From Krumholzibacterium sp965370495 (GTDB lineage Bacteria > Krumholzibacteriota > Krumholzibacteriia > Krumholzibacteriales > Krumholzibacteriaceae): a stretch of DNA of 43,717 nt. The notes under the pieces are model-generated. The model was given only the letters and a program-made list of their open reading frames with translations. It was not told the DNA's origin and did no database searches. Position 1 is the stretch's first letter, and each line of letters begins with the position of its first letter. The position numbers and the translations under genes are program-made. The DNA is taken from NCBI GenBank assembly GCA_965370495.1, contig CBDUUV010000006.1:1-43717 (forward strand), in the 5' to 3' direction. Shown piece after piece: positions 23,942 to 33,332 of this stretch.

Positions 23942-26440
23942 ATGAAAAGAAACAGAAAAACCGGTATTACAGTTTTGCTGGTCATTATCGGGCTGGTCGT
24001 CCTGGCCAGTGTTGCTCTAAGAATGATCCTGACGCGCGACAGGCTCGTCGCAATGATCGTTCCGCGAATAGAGAAGGCGGTGGACGCGAAGATCGATATC
24101 AACGATATCGGAATCCGGTTCCCATTCGGTTTTGGTGTTGATGTCAGCGGGCTTTCCTTCGAGAAGAAGATGCCGGGCACAGGTAACATTCGATTCGAAT
24201 CTGAAAAGGTAGTGGTGAATGTTTCCATGATGAGCCTGATCCGTCGAAAGCCGGAAATCGAAAAAGTGTTGGTTTCCGGGGGTTCGCTGAGATTGTCCGG
24301 CCTGAAAAACGGGATGGATCTCGATCTTTTGGGCCTGGCCGTCGAAATGTCGTTGAGTACCGCAGATAGTACATACCTGATCGATACAGGTGTTTCTATT
24401 GCTTCTGTCGAGGCCGTGGTGGAAGAGACAGGTGGAAAATTCGTGATTGAAGATATCGGTATAAGCGGAAGCGCTGAAGCAGATATGGATTTTAACTCCA
24501 TTACGATCAGGGATGGATCAGTCAGCCTTCAGGATATTGTCAGGATATCAATCCAGGGAGAGTTGAACGATCTCAAGGGAGGGCAGGAGTTTTCTTTCCG
24601 TATCGACAGCGATGATATTGCGATAGAGCCACTTCTAGAATGGGTCTTTTCGCTTGATCTGGATGTGATGGTTCCGCCGATGAGGGGGAAGAAGCCAGAG
24701 GCCGAACTCCCGTTTGCGATAAATGGCGGTTCTATAGAGCTGAAAGCAAAACTGGCGGGGTCGGTGGCAAGGCTCTCGGACAATGTTATTAAAGGATCGA
24801 TAGATTTAAAAGATATCGCGGTAAAGCCGGAAGATATCGGGATAGATCTTGTGATAAACGGCAGTATAGAGATGTCGAATGAATCATTGAGCAGCGAAAA
24901 GGTCACTGTCAGTTTCGGAAAATCGTCGCTCGATACCGGATTTGATATAACGCTGGATGCGGGGATGAGGCCGGAACATATCGATTTCAAAAGCGAGCTG
25001 GATGCGGATGTCGGTGATCTTGCGAGCAGGGTTTTTCCTGACACACCCGGTGTTGGCGGCGGTATCAAAGTAAAAATCATCGGTAGCGGCCGTCCTGCAA
25101 CCCTGGGATCTCTTTTCCCGGGCGGCCTGGAGGAACTTTCCGCGGAGGCGATAGCCCGGGCATGGAAAAATGTCAGGCTTACAGGGGAAATCGAACTAAG
25201 CGGAATAGAGGTAAGTCCGGAAGGCAGCCCTGTACGGATCTCTGCCCTGCATGGTAAGGCCAGGATCGAAAATGGAGATATCCGGGATGTCAGGGCCGGA
25301 TTCGATTTTAACGGGAGCCCATACGAAGCAACCGTTGATCTCAAGGGAATCATGCCTGCCATGGCCGAGTTGATAATGCTCATAGAGAAAGCGGGAAAGA
25401 CTGCGGATCTTGCTGATATTCTGGATTCAGTCAAAAACGTGCCTGATGTTTCCGTTCGGCTCACGGGGAGGTCCTTCGATATCCGGCCGTTCGAAAAACT
25501 TTCCCCGGAACAAGGGGATAAGCAGAGTTCCCCGCCGGCCGGCAGAGAGGATAAAACAAAAAGCGATACTGCCGCTCTGGCAGCAATACCCGGAGTTGTC
25601 CTGATGCTGCTTGATACGCGGCTGAGTGCCGGGATCGATTCTGTTATAACTGAAAAAGCTCTTTTCACTTCTGTTTCAGCGGAAGGCAGGATTCAGAAGG
25701 GAAGGATGTCAATAGATCCCGTGAGTTTTGATTATACCGGGGGAAAGGGTCATGGAACAGCCGGTATCGATCTCAGAGACCTGGAACGGATCAATTCGAA
25801 GTTCAACATTTCGTTCAGCGATATTGAAATCGGGCAGGCTCTCGGAAGATTTCACAGCATGGGCACGCTGGTAAGCGGGCGGTTTTCATTCAAGGCCAGG
25901 GGTGGACTCGTGAACGGGCCTGGCATCGATCCCCTGACCATGATCTCGGCATCAGGCAATGCTTCATCGGAGAAAGGAAGGCTTGATCTCTCGAGGTTCG
26001 TTTCACCCGTATCCGGTATTGCCGGGATGAACCTTTCCAAACTCGAGAAAATCGATTTTCACAAGTGGACTGGCAATTTCCATATAGAGAATGGAAGGCT
26101 GGGGACAGACGACTGGAAAATACGTTCCGCAAACGGCAACTGGGATATCAGGGGTTCGTTCGGGTTTGACGGAACGCTCGCTTACAAGGCCCGCCTGCTG
26201 CTGACTCCAGCGATGCAGAAAAGCATGAAAGACCTGGATAAATATCGCGACATCGTGGACCTTTTCCGTGACGATAAGGGGAATCTCATCCTTGATTTCG
26301 ATATAGGAGGGACTTCGGAATCTCCGAAGGTCCATCTGGACCAGTCGAAGGCGGAGAAAAAGGCGAAGGAAAAGCTGATAGACGGGTTGAAGAAGGGAGT
26401 CGGGGACAAGCTGAAGGATCTCTGGAACAAGAGCAGGTAG
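23942..26440 (+). CDS. AsmA-family protein
   Basis: 832 residues. AsmA-like proteins are periplasmic, anchored by one N-terminal helix, and are linked to outer-membrane lipid transport and assembly. Here TGITVLLVIIGLVVLASVALRMIL (7-30) is the anchor. A typical opening follows, RDRLVAMIVPRIEKAVDAKIDINDIGI, then long beta-rich repeats with many VSGL, FEKK and GSLRLSG strands. The C-terminal AsmA-like module contains GRFSFKARG and LSGxNWDIRGSFGFDGTLAY-type strands. It ends in a lysine-rich amphipathic helix (KAEKKAKEKLIDGLKKG). A low-complexity linker with KQSSPPAGREDKTKSD lies near residue 530. GAGGTG lies six bases before the ATG; the frame is open to 23885 but has no better start. It ends at a strong terminator. 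Confidence 0.85.
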   Translation: MKRNRKTGITVLLVIIGLVVLASVALRMILTRDRLVAMIVPRIEKAVDAKIDINDIGIRFPFGFGVDVSGLSFEKKMPGTGNIRFESEKVVVNVSMMSLIRRKPEIEKVLVSGGSLRLSGLKNGMDLDLLGLAVEMSLSTADSTYLIDTGVSIASVEAVVEETGGKFVIEDIGISGSAEADMDFNSITIRDGSVSLQDIVRISIQGELNDLKGGQEFSFRIDSDDIAIEPLLEWVFSLDLDVMVPPMRGKKPEAELPFAINGGSIELKAKLAGSVARLSDNVIKGSIDLKDIAVKPEDIGIDLVINGSIEMSNESLSSEKVTVSFGKSSLDTGFDITLDAGMRPEHIDFKSELDADVGDLASRVFPDTPGVGGGIKVKIIGSGRPATLGSLFPGGLEELSAEAIARAWKNVRLTGEIELSGIEVSPEGSPVRISALHGKARIENGDIRDVRAGFDFNGSPYEATVDLKGIMPAMAELIMLIEKAGKTADLADILDSVKNVPDVSVRLTGRSFDIRPFEKLSPEQGDKQSSPPAGREDKTKSDTAALAAIPGVVLMLLDTRLSAGIDSVITEKALFTSVSAEGRIQKGRMSIDPVSFDYTGGKGHGTAGIDLRDLERINSKFNISFSDIEIGQALGRFHSMGTLVSGRFSFKARGGLVNGPGIDPLTMISASGNASSEKGRLDLSRFVSPVSGIAGMNLSKLEKIDFHKWTGNFHIENGRLGTDDWKIRSANGNWDIRGSFGFDGTLAYKARLLLTPAMQKSMKDLDKYRDIVDLFRDDKGNLILDFDIGGTSESPKVHLDQSKAEKKAKEKLIDGLKKGVGDKLKDLWNKSR

Positions 26441-26517
26441 TAGTGCTTCCGGGTAGTGTGCCGTGGCTGAACAGGCTGTTTGCTGTAACCTTGATGGTAT
26501 TTACCGGACCGCCGTAT

Positions 26518-26582
26518 AAAAAAAAGCCCCCCCCGGGGGCGGCGGATAATCCGCTTTTCCCGAAGGGGGGGGCTGATTTTTT
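26518..26582. terminator. Strong bidirectional terminator between convergent genes
   Basis: AGCCCCCCCC (26525-26534) pairs perfectly with GGGGGGGGCT (26565-26574). An A tract (26518-26525) lies outside the left arm and a T tract (26577-26582) outside the right. Inside the loop GCGGA and TCCGC form a second small hairpin. It serves the AsmA gene on plus and the lipoprotein gene on minus. Confidence 0.88.
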
Positions 26583-26598
26583 AAATCATTCAATCCTG

Positions 26599-27453
26599 TC
26601 AGTCAGCTGACGGATAGTTGATGGCGGCAGCGCGGCCATCGACTTCGATGATGCTTTTAAGCACATCGCAACCAGCGATTATCGGGCGGTCCTGCTCAGC
26701 GGCAGGATTAGCCAGGATCTGGAATGAAATATTGTCAATGCTCTCGAGAAGCAGAAGGCCGAAGCTTGCTACGTGGATCGCGCCTTCAAACGCACTGTAC
26801 ATTTCTCTCGAGAAAGCGACGGCGATTCCGCTGAAGGGGTCACCCATCGTTACGGAAACGTAATTGGGGAATGATACGTACGAGTGAGCGTACTGTGTTC
26901 CCAGCGCGAGCGGGATTCCGTCTGAATCCAACATGTTGATCATGAACTCGGTTGCGAAAGCACAATCGACTTCACTGCCTTCAAGCATTATGAAGACATG
27001 GCAATCAAGAGCTGAGAATGCCATTGTTTCCGCACCACAAATCGTGGCGTCTTCGTCAAAGAAGATAGCCAGCGAAGGATTGGACGGAACAGCGATGTCG
27101 AGATCAAACTCTACTGTATCTGTGTTTGGTGTACCCGCGGCATCCGTGCAGACAACACTGAAAATGTGCTGTCCGGCAGTTTCGAGCACTCCTGAGATCT
27201 TACCGTCGGATTCCAGACTAACACCAAAAGGCAGAGTCGAACCAACAGCAAGGGACCAGGTGTAGGGTGCCGTTCCGCCAGTAGCTTCCAGGGTGAAATT
27301 GTACGGAGTACAAGTATATCCCTGGGTAAGTACTGTCGTTGTTACTTCAAACTCCACTACGGGAGTCGGTGTAACGGTTGTACTGTCATCCGAGCAGGAT
27401 ACAATCAGACTGCCCAGCGACAATGCTAACAGGACCACGAAGACCTTCCTCAT
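26599..27453 (-). CDS. Putative lipoprotein with an Ig-like domain
   Basis: 284 residues. The signal peptide MRKVFVVLLALSLGSLIVSC ends in the lipobox I-V-S-C, so Cys20 would be lipidated; SDD follows. After a Thr/Pro-rich linker, residues ~38-115 form a putative Ig-like domain of the He_PIG type, with YNFTLEATGGTAPYTWSL, LPFGVSLESDGKISG and an IFSVVCTDAAG strand. The remaining ~170 residues are a beta-rich domain with several cysteines that I do not recognise. AAGGAGG lies seven bases before the ATG at 27453; the frame is open upstream but without support. It is monocistronic, with a sigma-54-type promoter ~55 bases upstream and a strong terminator just after the stop. Confidence 0.78.
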   Translation of the reverse strand: MRKVFVVLLALSLGSLIVSCSDDSTTVTPTPVVEFEVTTTVLTQGYTCTPYNFTLEATGGTAPYTWSLAVGSTLPFGVSLESDGKISGVLETAGQHIFSVVCTDAAGTPNTDTVEFDLDIAVPSNPSLAIFFDEDATICGAETMAFSALDCHVFIMLEGSEVDCAFATEFMINMLDSDGIPLALGTQYAHSYVSFPNYVSVTMGDPFSGIAVAFSREMYSAFEGAIHVASFGLLLLESIDNISFQILANPAAEQDRPIIAGCDVLKSIIEVDGRAAAINYPSAD

Positions 27454-27507
27454 AATGAGACCTCCTTCTCTTCGAGTGAGTCCATATTGTCCCCTCGGAA
27501 TGCTGAA

Positions 27508-27524
27508 AGCAACCAGTGTGCCAA
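27508..27524 (-). promoter_or_regulatory. Sigma-54 (RpoN) promoter of the lipoprotein gene
   Basis: On the minus strand the sequence is TTGGCACACTGGTTGCT. It has the invariant GG and GC separated by ten bases and the extended consensus TGGCAC-N5-TTGC. The start would lie near 27497, about 44 bases before the ATG. Such promoters need an AAA+ activator bound upstream; no binding site could be defined. Confidence 0.7.
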
Positions 27525-27792
27525 TTCCTTGAAAGCATAGCCATACCCACTTAACGGTTGATATTATAACAAGATACGAACATGCTTCTGATGGAGCAAG
27601 AGTGGTCGGGCTCACTTTTCAGATTCTCATTATGCCACATACGGGCTTATAGTGGTGCTTGATACCGGGATGTCTGTCATTTCTCAGCCTGCTGTTCAGG
27701 AGCCGCATGAAATTGTTCCTGTTGCAGAATGCGGGAAGCAGAGTGTAGCTGTTTGTAAATGGGAGGGGTGTTGTGTCCAGGCCAATGAATGA
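27525..27792. other. Divergent intergenic region
   Basis: About 270 bases between the sigma-54 promoter on minus and the lemA promoter on plus. It would be the place for enhancer-type activator sites of the sigma-54 promoter. I could not find a clear repeated palindrome and see no gene here. Confidence 0.35.
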
Positions 27793-27821
27793 TTGTAGAG
27801 GTCGGTGTTTCCGGATATAAT
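27793..27821 (+). promoter_or_regulatory. Sigma-70 promoter of lemA-htpX
   Basis: TTGTAG (27793-27798, four of six), a 17-base spacer, then a perfect TATAAT (27816-27821). The leader to the lemA ATG would be about 73 nt. Confidence 0.6.
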
Positions 27822-27900
27822 ACGTTCCAGGCGAAGATAATATTACAATGGGGGTCGGATGGGCCCAGCTTGGGGTACCAGTTCAGAACGGAGGCTGAAG

Positions 27901-28461
27901 ATGTTTTGGATATTTCCTGTTATGCTGCTTGTCTTTGTTTTCATGGTGGCCATAGGGCTCTACAACACACTGATCCGTCTCAGAAAAAGATGCGATAACG
28001 GGTGGGCGCAGATCGATGTTCAGCTCAAGAGACGTTACGATCTGATACCTAACCTGGTCGAAACAGTTAAGGGATATATGAAACATGAGAGGGAAGTGCT
28101 GGAAAATGTGACCAAAGCGCGCCAGCAGGCTATTGATGTTTCCGGGGTAAAAGATCAGGCGCGGGCGGAGAACATGTTGACCAGCACCCTTCGGACCCTT
28201 TTTGCCGTTTCCGAAAATTATCCCGACCTCAAGGCGAATACCAATATGCTTGCGATGCAGGAAGAGCTTGTCTCGACCGAGAACAAGATTTCTTTTGCCA
28301 GGCAGCACTATAATGATTGCGTGATGGCATACAATACCAGGACCGAGACGGTTCCATCGAATATCATCGCGGGATCCTTCGGGTTCGCGCAGCGCGAATT
28401 CTTCGAGCTCGAAGATGAAGTTCAGCGGGAAGCTCCGAAAGTCAGTTTTCAGGACCAGTAA
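27901..28461 (+). CDS. lemA: LemA-family membrane protein
   Basis: 186 residues. An N-terminal helix (WIFPVMLLVFVFMVAIGLYNTLI) is followed by the family signature: NGWAQIDVQLKRRYDLIPNLVETVKGYMKHE, then a long helical bundle with ENKISFARQHYND and the terminal FFELEDE. LemA proteins often precede an HtpX-type protease, as here, and the pair is taken to act on inner-membrane protein quality. GGAGG lies six bases before the ATG at 27901; an in-frame ATG at 27859 has no such site. Confidence 0.93.
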   Translation: MFWIFPVMLLVFVFMVAIGLYNTLIRLRKRCDNGWAQIDVQLKRRYDLIPNLVETVKGYMKHEREVLENVTKARQQAIDVSGVKDQARAENMLTSTLRTLFAVSENYPDLKANTNMLAMQEELVSTENKISFARQHYNDCVMAYNTRTETVPSNIIAGSFGFAQREFFELEDEVQREAPKVSFQDQ

Positions 28462-28553
28462 CGGTATACAGGTGGAAAAGGTTCTCATGGAGCCGGATCG
28501 CGGCCATGGAGAAATAGCCGCAATTTGAGCGTGTCGAGAGAGGAATCCGCGCC

Positions 28554-29441
28554 ATGATGTACGATCGGATATCAGCGAACAAAAGAAACTCGTGGCTGCT
28601 CGTGCTTGCTGTGACGGGATTTCTGCTTGCCCTTGGATATTTTATCGGTGGATACTATGGCAGTGGGTATTTCGGGATGGGTCTTGCCGTTACTATAGCC
28701 GTTCTTATGGCCCTGTTCAGTTATTACAACGGGGCGGGAATGATACTCGGCATGAGCCGGGCGAAAAAGATCGAGAAGAAGGATTACCCGCAGCTCTTCA
28801 ATATTATCGAAGAACTTGCAATCGCAGCAGGCATGCCTGTGCCGGCCATATACGTAATAGACGATTCCGCACCCAACGCATTCGCGACCGGAAGGGATCC
28901 TGAACACTCCGCGGTGGCAATAACAACGGGATTGATGGAAAAACTCGACCGCGATGAACTGCAGGGTGTTATGGCACACGAACTTTCTCACGTACAGAAC
29001 AGGGACATCCTGTTTTCGATGATGGTCGGGATCATGGTCGGTTCTATCGTAATGATCAGCGATTTTTTTCTCAGAAGCGTCTTCTGGGGTGGAGGCAGAA
29101 GAAGGAACAAGAGTAAGGGCGGCAATGGTATTCTTATCGTGGTAGCCCTGCTGCTGGCCATACTGGCTCCGATCTTCGCGAAGATACTGCAACTGGCTGT
29201 ATCGAGGCAGAGAGAATACCTGGCTGACGCATCCGCTGCTCTACTCACCCGCTATCCGATGGGACTGGCATCTGCTCTGAAAAAGATATCCTCAGACAAG
29301 GAGGTCCTGGAAGTAGCGAACAGGGCGACTCAGCACCTGTATATAGTCAATCCGATCAAGCCGTTTGAAAAAAGGGCCAAATCGCTGTTCAGTACACATC
29401 CACCGCTCGAGGAACGGGTCAAACGGCTTGAAGAAATGTAA
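28554..29441 (+). CDS. htpX: HtpX-like M48 membrane metalloprotease
   Basis: 295 residues. HtpX is an inner-membrane zinc protease that degrades misfolded membrane proteins. Two N-terminal helices (~13-32 and 36-55) precede the zinc motif in VMAHELSHVQNRD (HExxH near residue 142), with the third ligand Glu in SRQREYLADASAA. Two further helices lie between them. The C-terminus has the family FSTHPPLEERVKRLEEM. A Lys/Gly-rich insert with GGGRRRNKSKGGNG lies between the helices. The start could be either of two adjacent ATGs (28554 or 28557); GAGG is ten bases upstream. It follows lemA by 92 bases, and its stop converges with the M29-like peptidase gene 25 bases away. Confidence 0.93.
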   Translation: MMYDRISANKRNSWLLVLAVTGFLLALGYFIGGYYGSGYFGMGLAVTIAVLMALFSYYNGAGMILGMSRAKKIEKKDYPQLFNIIEELAIAAGMPVPAIYVIDDSAPNAFATGRDPEHSAVAITTGLMEKLDRDELQGVMAHELSHVQNRDILFSMMVGIMVGSIVMISDFFLRSVFWGGGRRRNKSKGGNGILIVVALLLAILAPIFAKILQLAVSRQREYLADASAALLTRYPMGLASALKKISSDKEVLEVANRATQHLYIVNPIKPFEKRAKSLFSTHPPLEERVKRLEEM

Positions 29442-29466
29442 TCAGGCAGCTATGTATTCACCATGA

Positions 29467-30432
29467 TCAATCAATAAGCAATTTTCCATTTTCCATGATC
29501 AGGGTGCCGTCGAGTTCGACGGTGGGGTCCTTTACGATACCATCGAGATGTATGGGGACATCCATGGTTCCGCCCATCGACATGTTGTTCCCGAGAGCTA
29601 TATGAATCGTGCCCATTACTTTCTCGTCTTCGAGGATGTTACCGATTATCCTGGCGGCGTCGTTTGTGCCGATACCGAGCTCAGCTATATTGAATGCCAG
29701 TTTGCCAACCGGTTCCAGTTTCGAGAGTAGTTCGTCGGCCTGCCGGCCGCCGGATATTTCGGTGGCAAACCCGTTCTCGACCTTGATCGTGATCGGCTGT
29801 TTGCCGTTAAGATCACCGATTCCCGCCATCGATCCGTCCACAACGAATATCCCGGATGATGTTCCCTCGACAGGCATCAGGTAGGCTTCCCCGGACGGAA
29901 GGTTGCCGAATGAGCCCGGATCATGGATCAACCCGGTCGAAGCAATTGCATCGATGCCTTCAAGTGGAAGTGTGATATCTGTGCCCGCGGCGGTCGTGAC
30001 CCTCGCTGTTTTTGCCCTGGTAAGAAGCACGGTCAATTTCCTGGTCCTGTCCGCGATCGCGTAGTAGTCGGCGTTCAGGCAGCGTATCATCGTATCCCTG
30101 GTGATTCCGGGCATCGTGGCCACCCTCGCTCCTTTCGCGCACGCGTTCCGCCTGGCGGCTGTGTGTGTAAGAGATTTCGATGCGGGGATCAGGACGGCAT
30201 CGGCATGCATCATCGCCTGTGATACCATTTCAGGAGGTTCCTCGCCGTTGCGGCTGAGTGGTGTCATTTCCATCAGCACTGTGCCGGCGCCCACGGAACG
30301 TCCCGCCCGGGCGAGCCCTTCGCCGATCTCCCTGAGGAACGTGTCTGTTACTATCAGGAAGGTCTCGTTTTCCCTGACCTTCAGGCAGTCCCGTACCGCG
30401 ATGATCGAAGCGTCCATCAGCGCCTTGTCCAT
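29467..30432 (-). CDS. M29-like aminopeptidase (leucyl aminopeptidase T family)
   Basis: 321 residues. The family (COG2309) includes metal-dependent thermophilic aminopeptidases and NicX-type dioxygenases. The start LKVRENETFLIVTDT, the central SKSLTHTAARRNACAKGARVATMPGIT, and the C-terminal ELGIGTNDAAR, IHIALGNNMSMGG and VPIHLDGI follow the pattern of the family. In the last of these, the His and Asp residues are predicted metal ligands. The protein is shorter than classical AmpT (~410 residues), so the substrate is uncertain. AAAGGA lies six bases before the ATG. It is the last gene of a long minus-strand run, 47 bases after the macro-domain gene. Confidence 0.8.
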   Translation of the reverse strand: MDKALMDASIIAVRDCLKVRENETFLIVTDTFLREIGEGLARAGRSVGAGTVLMEMTPLSRNGEEPPEMVSQAMMHADAVLIPASKSLTHTAARRNACAKGARVATMPGITRDTMIRCLNADYYAIADRTRKLTVLLTRAKTARVTTAAGTDITLPLEGIDAIASTGLIHDPGSFGNLPSGEAYLMPVEGTSSGIFVVDGSMAGIGDLNGKQPITIKVENGFATEISGGRQADELLSKLEPVGKLAFNIAELGIGTNDAARIIGNILEDEKVMGTIHIALGNNMSMGGTMDVPIHLDGIVKDPTVELDGTLIMENGKLLID

Positions 30433-30479
30433 TGTATTTCCTTTCTGCTACTATGATTCTTTGGTCTGTTGCGCACCTT

Positions 30480-31256
30480 CTATTCATCTTCTTCGTCATA
30501 TTTTTCGAGTGCTTTGACAATGGCTTCGATCACGTTCTCATCCTGATCAGTCAGGATTATCTTTGTGACGTTTTCCGCCTTGTGTGCCTTTATTACTTCC
30601 AGGACGACCAGGGCTGAATCGGCCGGAGAAAGACCGCCGCTGCCTCCTGCGAAACCGGGGATGGCCAGAGTCGCCGCGTCCAGCTGTTCGGCCAGGACAA
30701 GTGCTGAAAGCAGGGTGGATCTTACGATTTCAATATTATCGCCCGGGCCCATTGTGTTGATATGGATAATATGTGACGCCGTGAGCTTTCCGGGGCCGGT
30801 CGAAACCGCCGTGCCGGAAACGATTGGCGCTTTCGATCTCAACTCCTCTTCGATTTCTTTGCCGCCGTTTTCCCTGATGATGGCCGCGGCGCCTGATGAC
30901 ATCGACCCGTCCGGCAACGCGGGACATATGATCGTGTCAGAAAACACTTCCGTTACATCGGCTTTTCTTACGGAGACGCCGATATCGCCAATTCCTGTAA
31001 GATAACGATTCTCATCCATGGCGATTCCGGCAAGGATCACATCGGGCCTTTTCTTAAAGTCCGAGATGAGAACCTTTCCTTTTTTTGCGGCATACTCAGC
31101 GGCTTTGAAAACCTCTTCAGGGCCGATTTCATCCTGGTCATACGCGAGAAGTTTTTCAGAAAGCGGCCCGAGCAGGCGCCTGCATTTCCTGTTCTTTATC
31201 ATTTCGATGAATTTGTTCTTCCGCTCATCTCTTTCGTTATCTGCTTCCCATAACAT
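30480..31256 (-). CDS. Macro-domain protein (ADP-ribose binding)
   Basis: 258 residues. Residues ~85-250 form a macro domain: DVTEVFSDTIICPA, the glycine-rich loop GSMSSGAAAIIRENGG, VSGTAVSTGPGKL, HIIHINTMGPGDN and the second phosphate loop AIPGFAGGSGGLSP. These domains bind ADP-ribose or its derivatives and may remove ADP-ribosyl or O-acetyl groups. The ~80-residue N-terminal part is charged and helical and not recognised. GGAGG lies seven bases before the ATG. It is 29 bases after the GT39 gene, and its function in that operon is unclear. Confidence 0.85.
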   Translation of the reverse strand: MLWEADNERDERKNKFIEMIKNRKCRRLLGPLSEKLLAYDQDEIGPEEVFKAAEYAAKKGKVLISDFKKRPDVILAGIAMDENRYLTGIGDIGVSVRKADVTEVFSDTIICPALPDGSMSSGAAAIIRENGGKEIEEELRSKAPIVSGTAVSTGPGKLTASHIIHINTMGPGDNIEIVRSTLLSALVLAEQLDAATLAIPGFAGGSGGLSPADSALVVLEVIKAHKAENVTKIILTDQDENVIEAIVKALEKYDEEDE

Positions 31257-31285
31257 TTTTTATCCTCCATGCCCGGTTGTTATAG

Positions 31286-32887
31286 TTAGTCACCAGGCTC
31301 GTATTCGATGTCCGGCCCGGATTCGCCAAGGGTTTCGAGACTTTTCCGAGCCTGCAGGTTTCCGGGATGTAACCCGAGCGCTTCCTTGAAAGAGGTCTTC
31401 GCTTTTTCTGAATCACCTTGCCGCGCGTAAATATTTCCGAGGCGTACCAGCTGTCCGGATTTTCCCGTCGCGGTGTCTTCCGCGACAGTTGTATTGATCA
31501 GTTTCGCGATCAACAGAAAGGCTGCGAAGAGAAGCGCCAGTTCGCCCCATCGCCGGTCGCGGACAAACTTGAGGAGCCCGGCTACGGACGCGCCCGCGAA
31601 CGGCACGATAAATACTATCAATGGAAGGCGATAGCGTGCCAGGACATAGAAGAAAAGCGCCGCGAAAAGATATACCCATACACCTCCATACAGCAGCCAC
31701 AAACGTTTGCCCCTGTTGCGGGAGATGAAAATCCCGAGAAGCCCCAGCGGGGCGATCATCCCGAAAGACAGGAGAGGCAGGGCCAGTATCCCTCCGAATC
31801 GGCGGTGAAAAGAGAGGCTTTCGATACTTGCTCTTTCATACCTGTTCCAGAAGAAAAGAAATTTCTGCCACACCAGCGCTGCCCATCTGCCTGGATTATC
31901 CATGTCATATTCGATGCCTTTTTTCATCCAGAAATCTGATACCTCGGAGTATGAAAGGATTCTGCCGGATTCGGCTGAAGCGATATCATGCATCCTCTGT
32001 CTCTGCTCTTCGGGTGAGCCCCCCAGCGGGCTTCCCTTGAAAAACGGGACAGAGTAGAAGCCATTTGCCTTTGGATTGTTTCCTATATAGAAGTTGATTC
32101 CGCCTCCGGTGGTCAGCGGGATGAATTCGCCGGTAAGCTTCGCGTTCCTGATCGTAAGGGGGGCGACCGCGATGACCAGTCCCAGGGTGAGGATCACCGC
32201 GCGGCGAAAGAACGAGGCGAGGGAGAAACGCCACTCCCGTTTCCTGTCGACTAAAAAACCGGCTTCAAATTTTCTTGTCCTGAGCATCAGGTGAAATAAC
32301 GCGAACGGCAGGAGAAGAAGCGCCACAGGTTTTGCAAGGATAGAAAGCCCCAGCACGAACCCTGCCAGCAGGAGTCTCGTGTCGGACGGGTAGCGGCTTT
32401 CCGGTACCATCAGGAAAATAAAAAGCGAGTTGAGAAAAAGTACCAATGTGACAGGGGCCATTACTCCCTCGTAAAATATCGAGGGCAGATACAGGGCCAT
32501 GATAAACCCGGCGACGATCCCCGTCGTGGACGAACGGAAAAGTCTTCTTGTATAAACAATTGTGAACGCGCATGTAAAAGTTCCGAGCAGTGCCTGCAGT
32601 GCCCTCACCGCGCCGGGGGCTGGCCCGAAGATCCTGTAAACGGCTGATACGAACCATGGGAACAGGGGAGCCTGCATAAGGTGTGTTGTTCCCGAGTCAG
32701 AACCCCAGACCAGTGCCTTGGCCCAGTTGTCGTAGATCGCGGCGTCCAGCACAAGATCCCCGGCAAGAGGGTTGAGCTTCGAAGTGAATATCGCGTGGAG
32801 TATCCTGAGGGTGAGAGCGGTTAATATTACAAGAGATGCCAGAAAGGATTCGCTTATGAATAATCTGCTGTTGTCCCTGTTCGCCAT
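31286..32887 (-). CDS. GT39-type membrane glycosyltransferase with C-terminal TPR
   Basis: 533 residues. Members of the ArnT/PMT class (GT-C fold) transfer sugars from polyprenyl phosphates in the periplasm. The expected acidic residues lie in the first periplasmic loop (AGDLVLDAAIYDNWA, ~43-57), followed by QAPLFPWFVSAVYRIFG and about ten further membrane helices. The periplasmic part contains TGGGINFYIGNNPKANG. The last ~50 residues form one TPR unit (LGNIYARQGDSEKAKTSFKEALGLHP), not usual for ArnT. AGGA lies five bases before the ATG. It follows the zinc-ribbon gene by 18 bases and may act on lipids handled by the PAP2 phosphatase of the same operon. Confidence 0.87.
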   Translation of the reverse strand: MANRDNSRLFISESFLASLVILTALTLRILHAIFTSKLNPLAGDLVLDAAIYDNWAKALVWGSDSGTTHLMQAPLFPWFVSAVYRIFGPAPGAVRALQALLGTFTCAFTIVYTRRLFRSSTTGIVAGFIMALYLPSIFYEGVMAPVTLVLFLNSLFIFLMVPESRYPSDTRLLLAGFVLGLSILAKPVALLLLPFALFHLMLRTRKFEAGFLVDRKREWRFSLASFFRRAVILTLGLVIAVAPLTIRNAKLTGEFIPLTTGGGINFYIGNNPKANGFYSVPFFKGSPLGGSPEEQRQRMHDIASAESGRILSYSEVSDFWMKKGIEYDMDNPGRWAALVWQKFLFFWNRYERASIESLSFHRRFGGILALPLLSFGMIAPLGLLGIFISRNRGKRLWLLYGGVWVYLFAALFFYVLARYRLPLIVFIVPFAGASVAGLLKFVRDRRWGELALLFAAFLLIAKLINTTVAEDTATGKSGQLVRLGNIYARQGDSEKAKTSFKEALGLHPGNLQARKSLETLGESGPDIEYEPGD

Positions 32888-32905
32888 CGGTTTCCTGGTT
32901 TCCGT

Positions 32906-33286
32906 TCAATCTTCGTCGATCGAAAAATCGTTGGCAAGGATTTCCTCTATATGACGGCTGTCTTCATCATTTCGGACAAGTTCGAGTACATATTCATATT
33001 CTTTCCTGATATTATCCTCGAACCCTTCGATCATCTTCATCGTTCTTTTGCCGCTGTTTATTCTTGTGAAACGCAGTTTCTGAAGAAGTGATTCGTAAGT
33101 TTTGTCCGATGTATATCCGGTAAGAGTATATCTTGCGACAAACTCGCCGCATTCGGCGCATTCGATATATACGCGGATCTTTTTTCCTTTGCTGAAATAC
33201 ATGTTGTTTTTTGTCGAGGTCGAATTACACCTGGGGCAGTGCTCGATTCTGGCGCTTTCCTGGCCTTTTCCTTTTTCCGTACTCAA
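32906..33286 (-). CDS. Small zinc-ribbon protein with TTG start
   Basis: 126 residues, not recognised beyond the metal site. CPRC (residues ~17-20) and CAEC (~43-46) form a four-cysteine zinc ribbon. The rest is charged and helical (EGFEDNIRKEYEYVLELV) and ends in acidic residues. The TTG at 33286 is chosen because AAAGGAG sits about nine bases upstream. A longer reading to 33343 would overlap the DASS gene and has no ribosome binding site. It lies between the DASS symporter and GT39 genes with short spacers, so it is co-transcribed with them. It might bind nucleic acid or a protein partner. Confidence 0.7.
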   Translation of the reverse strand: MSTEKGKGQESARIEHCPRCNSTSTKNNMYFSKGKKIRVYIECAECGEFVARYTLTGYTSDKTYESLLQKLRFTRINSGKRTMKMIEGFEDNIRKEYEYVLELVRNDEDSRHIEEILANDFSIDED

Positions 33287-33332
33287 AACAGGGTTCTCCT
33301 TTCGACAGCCGGGAGGGCACACAGACAATCTA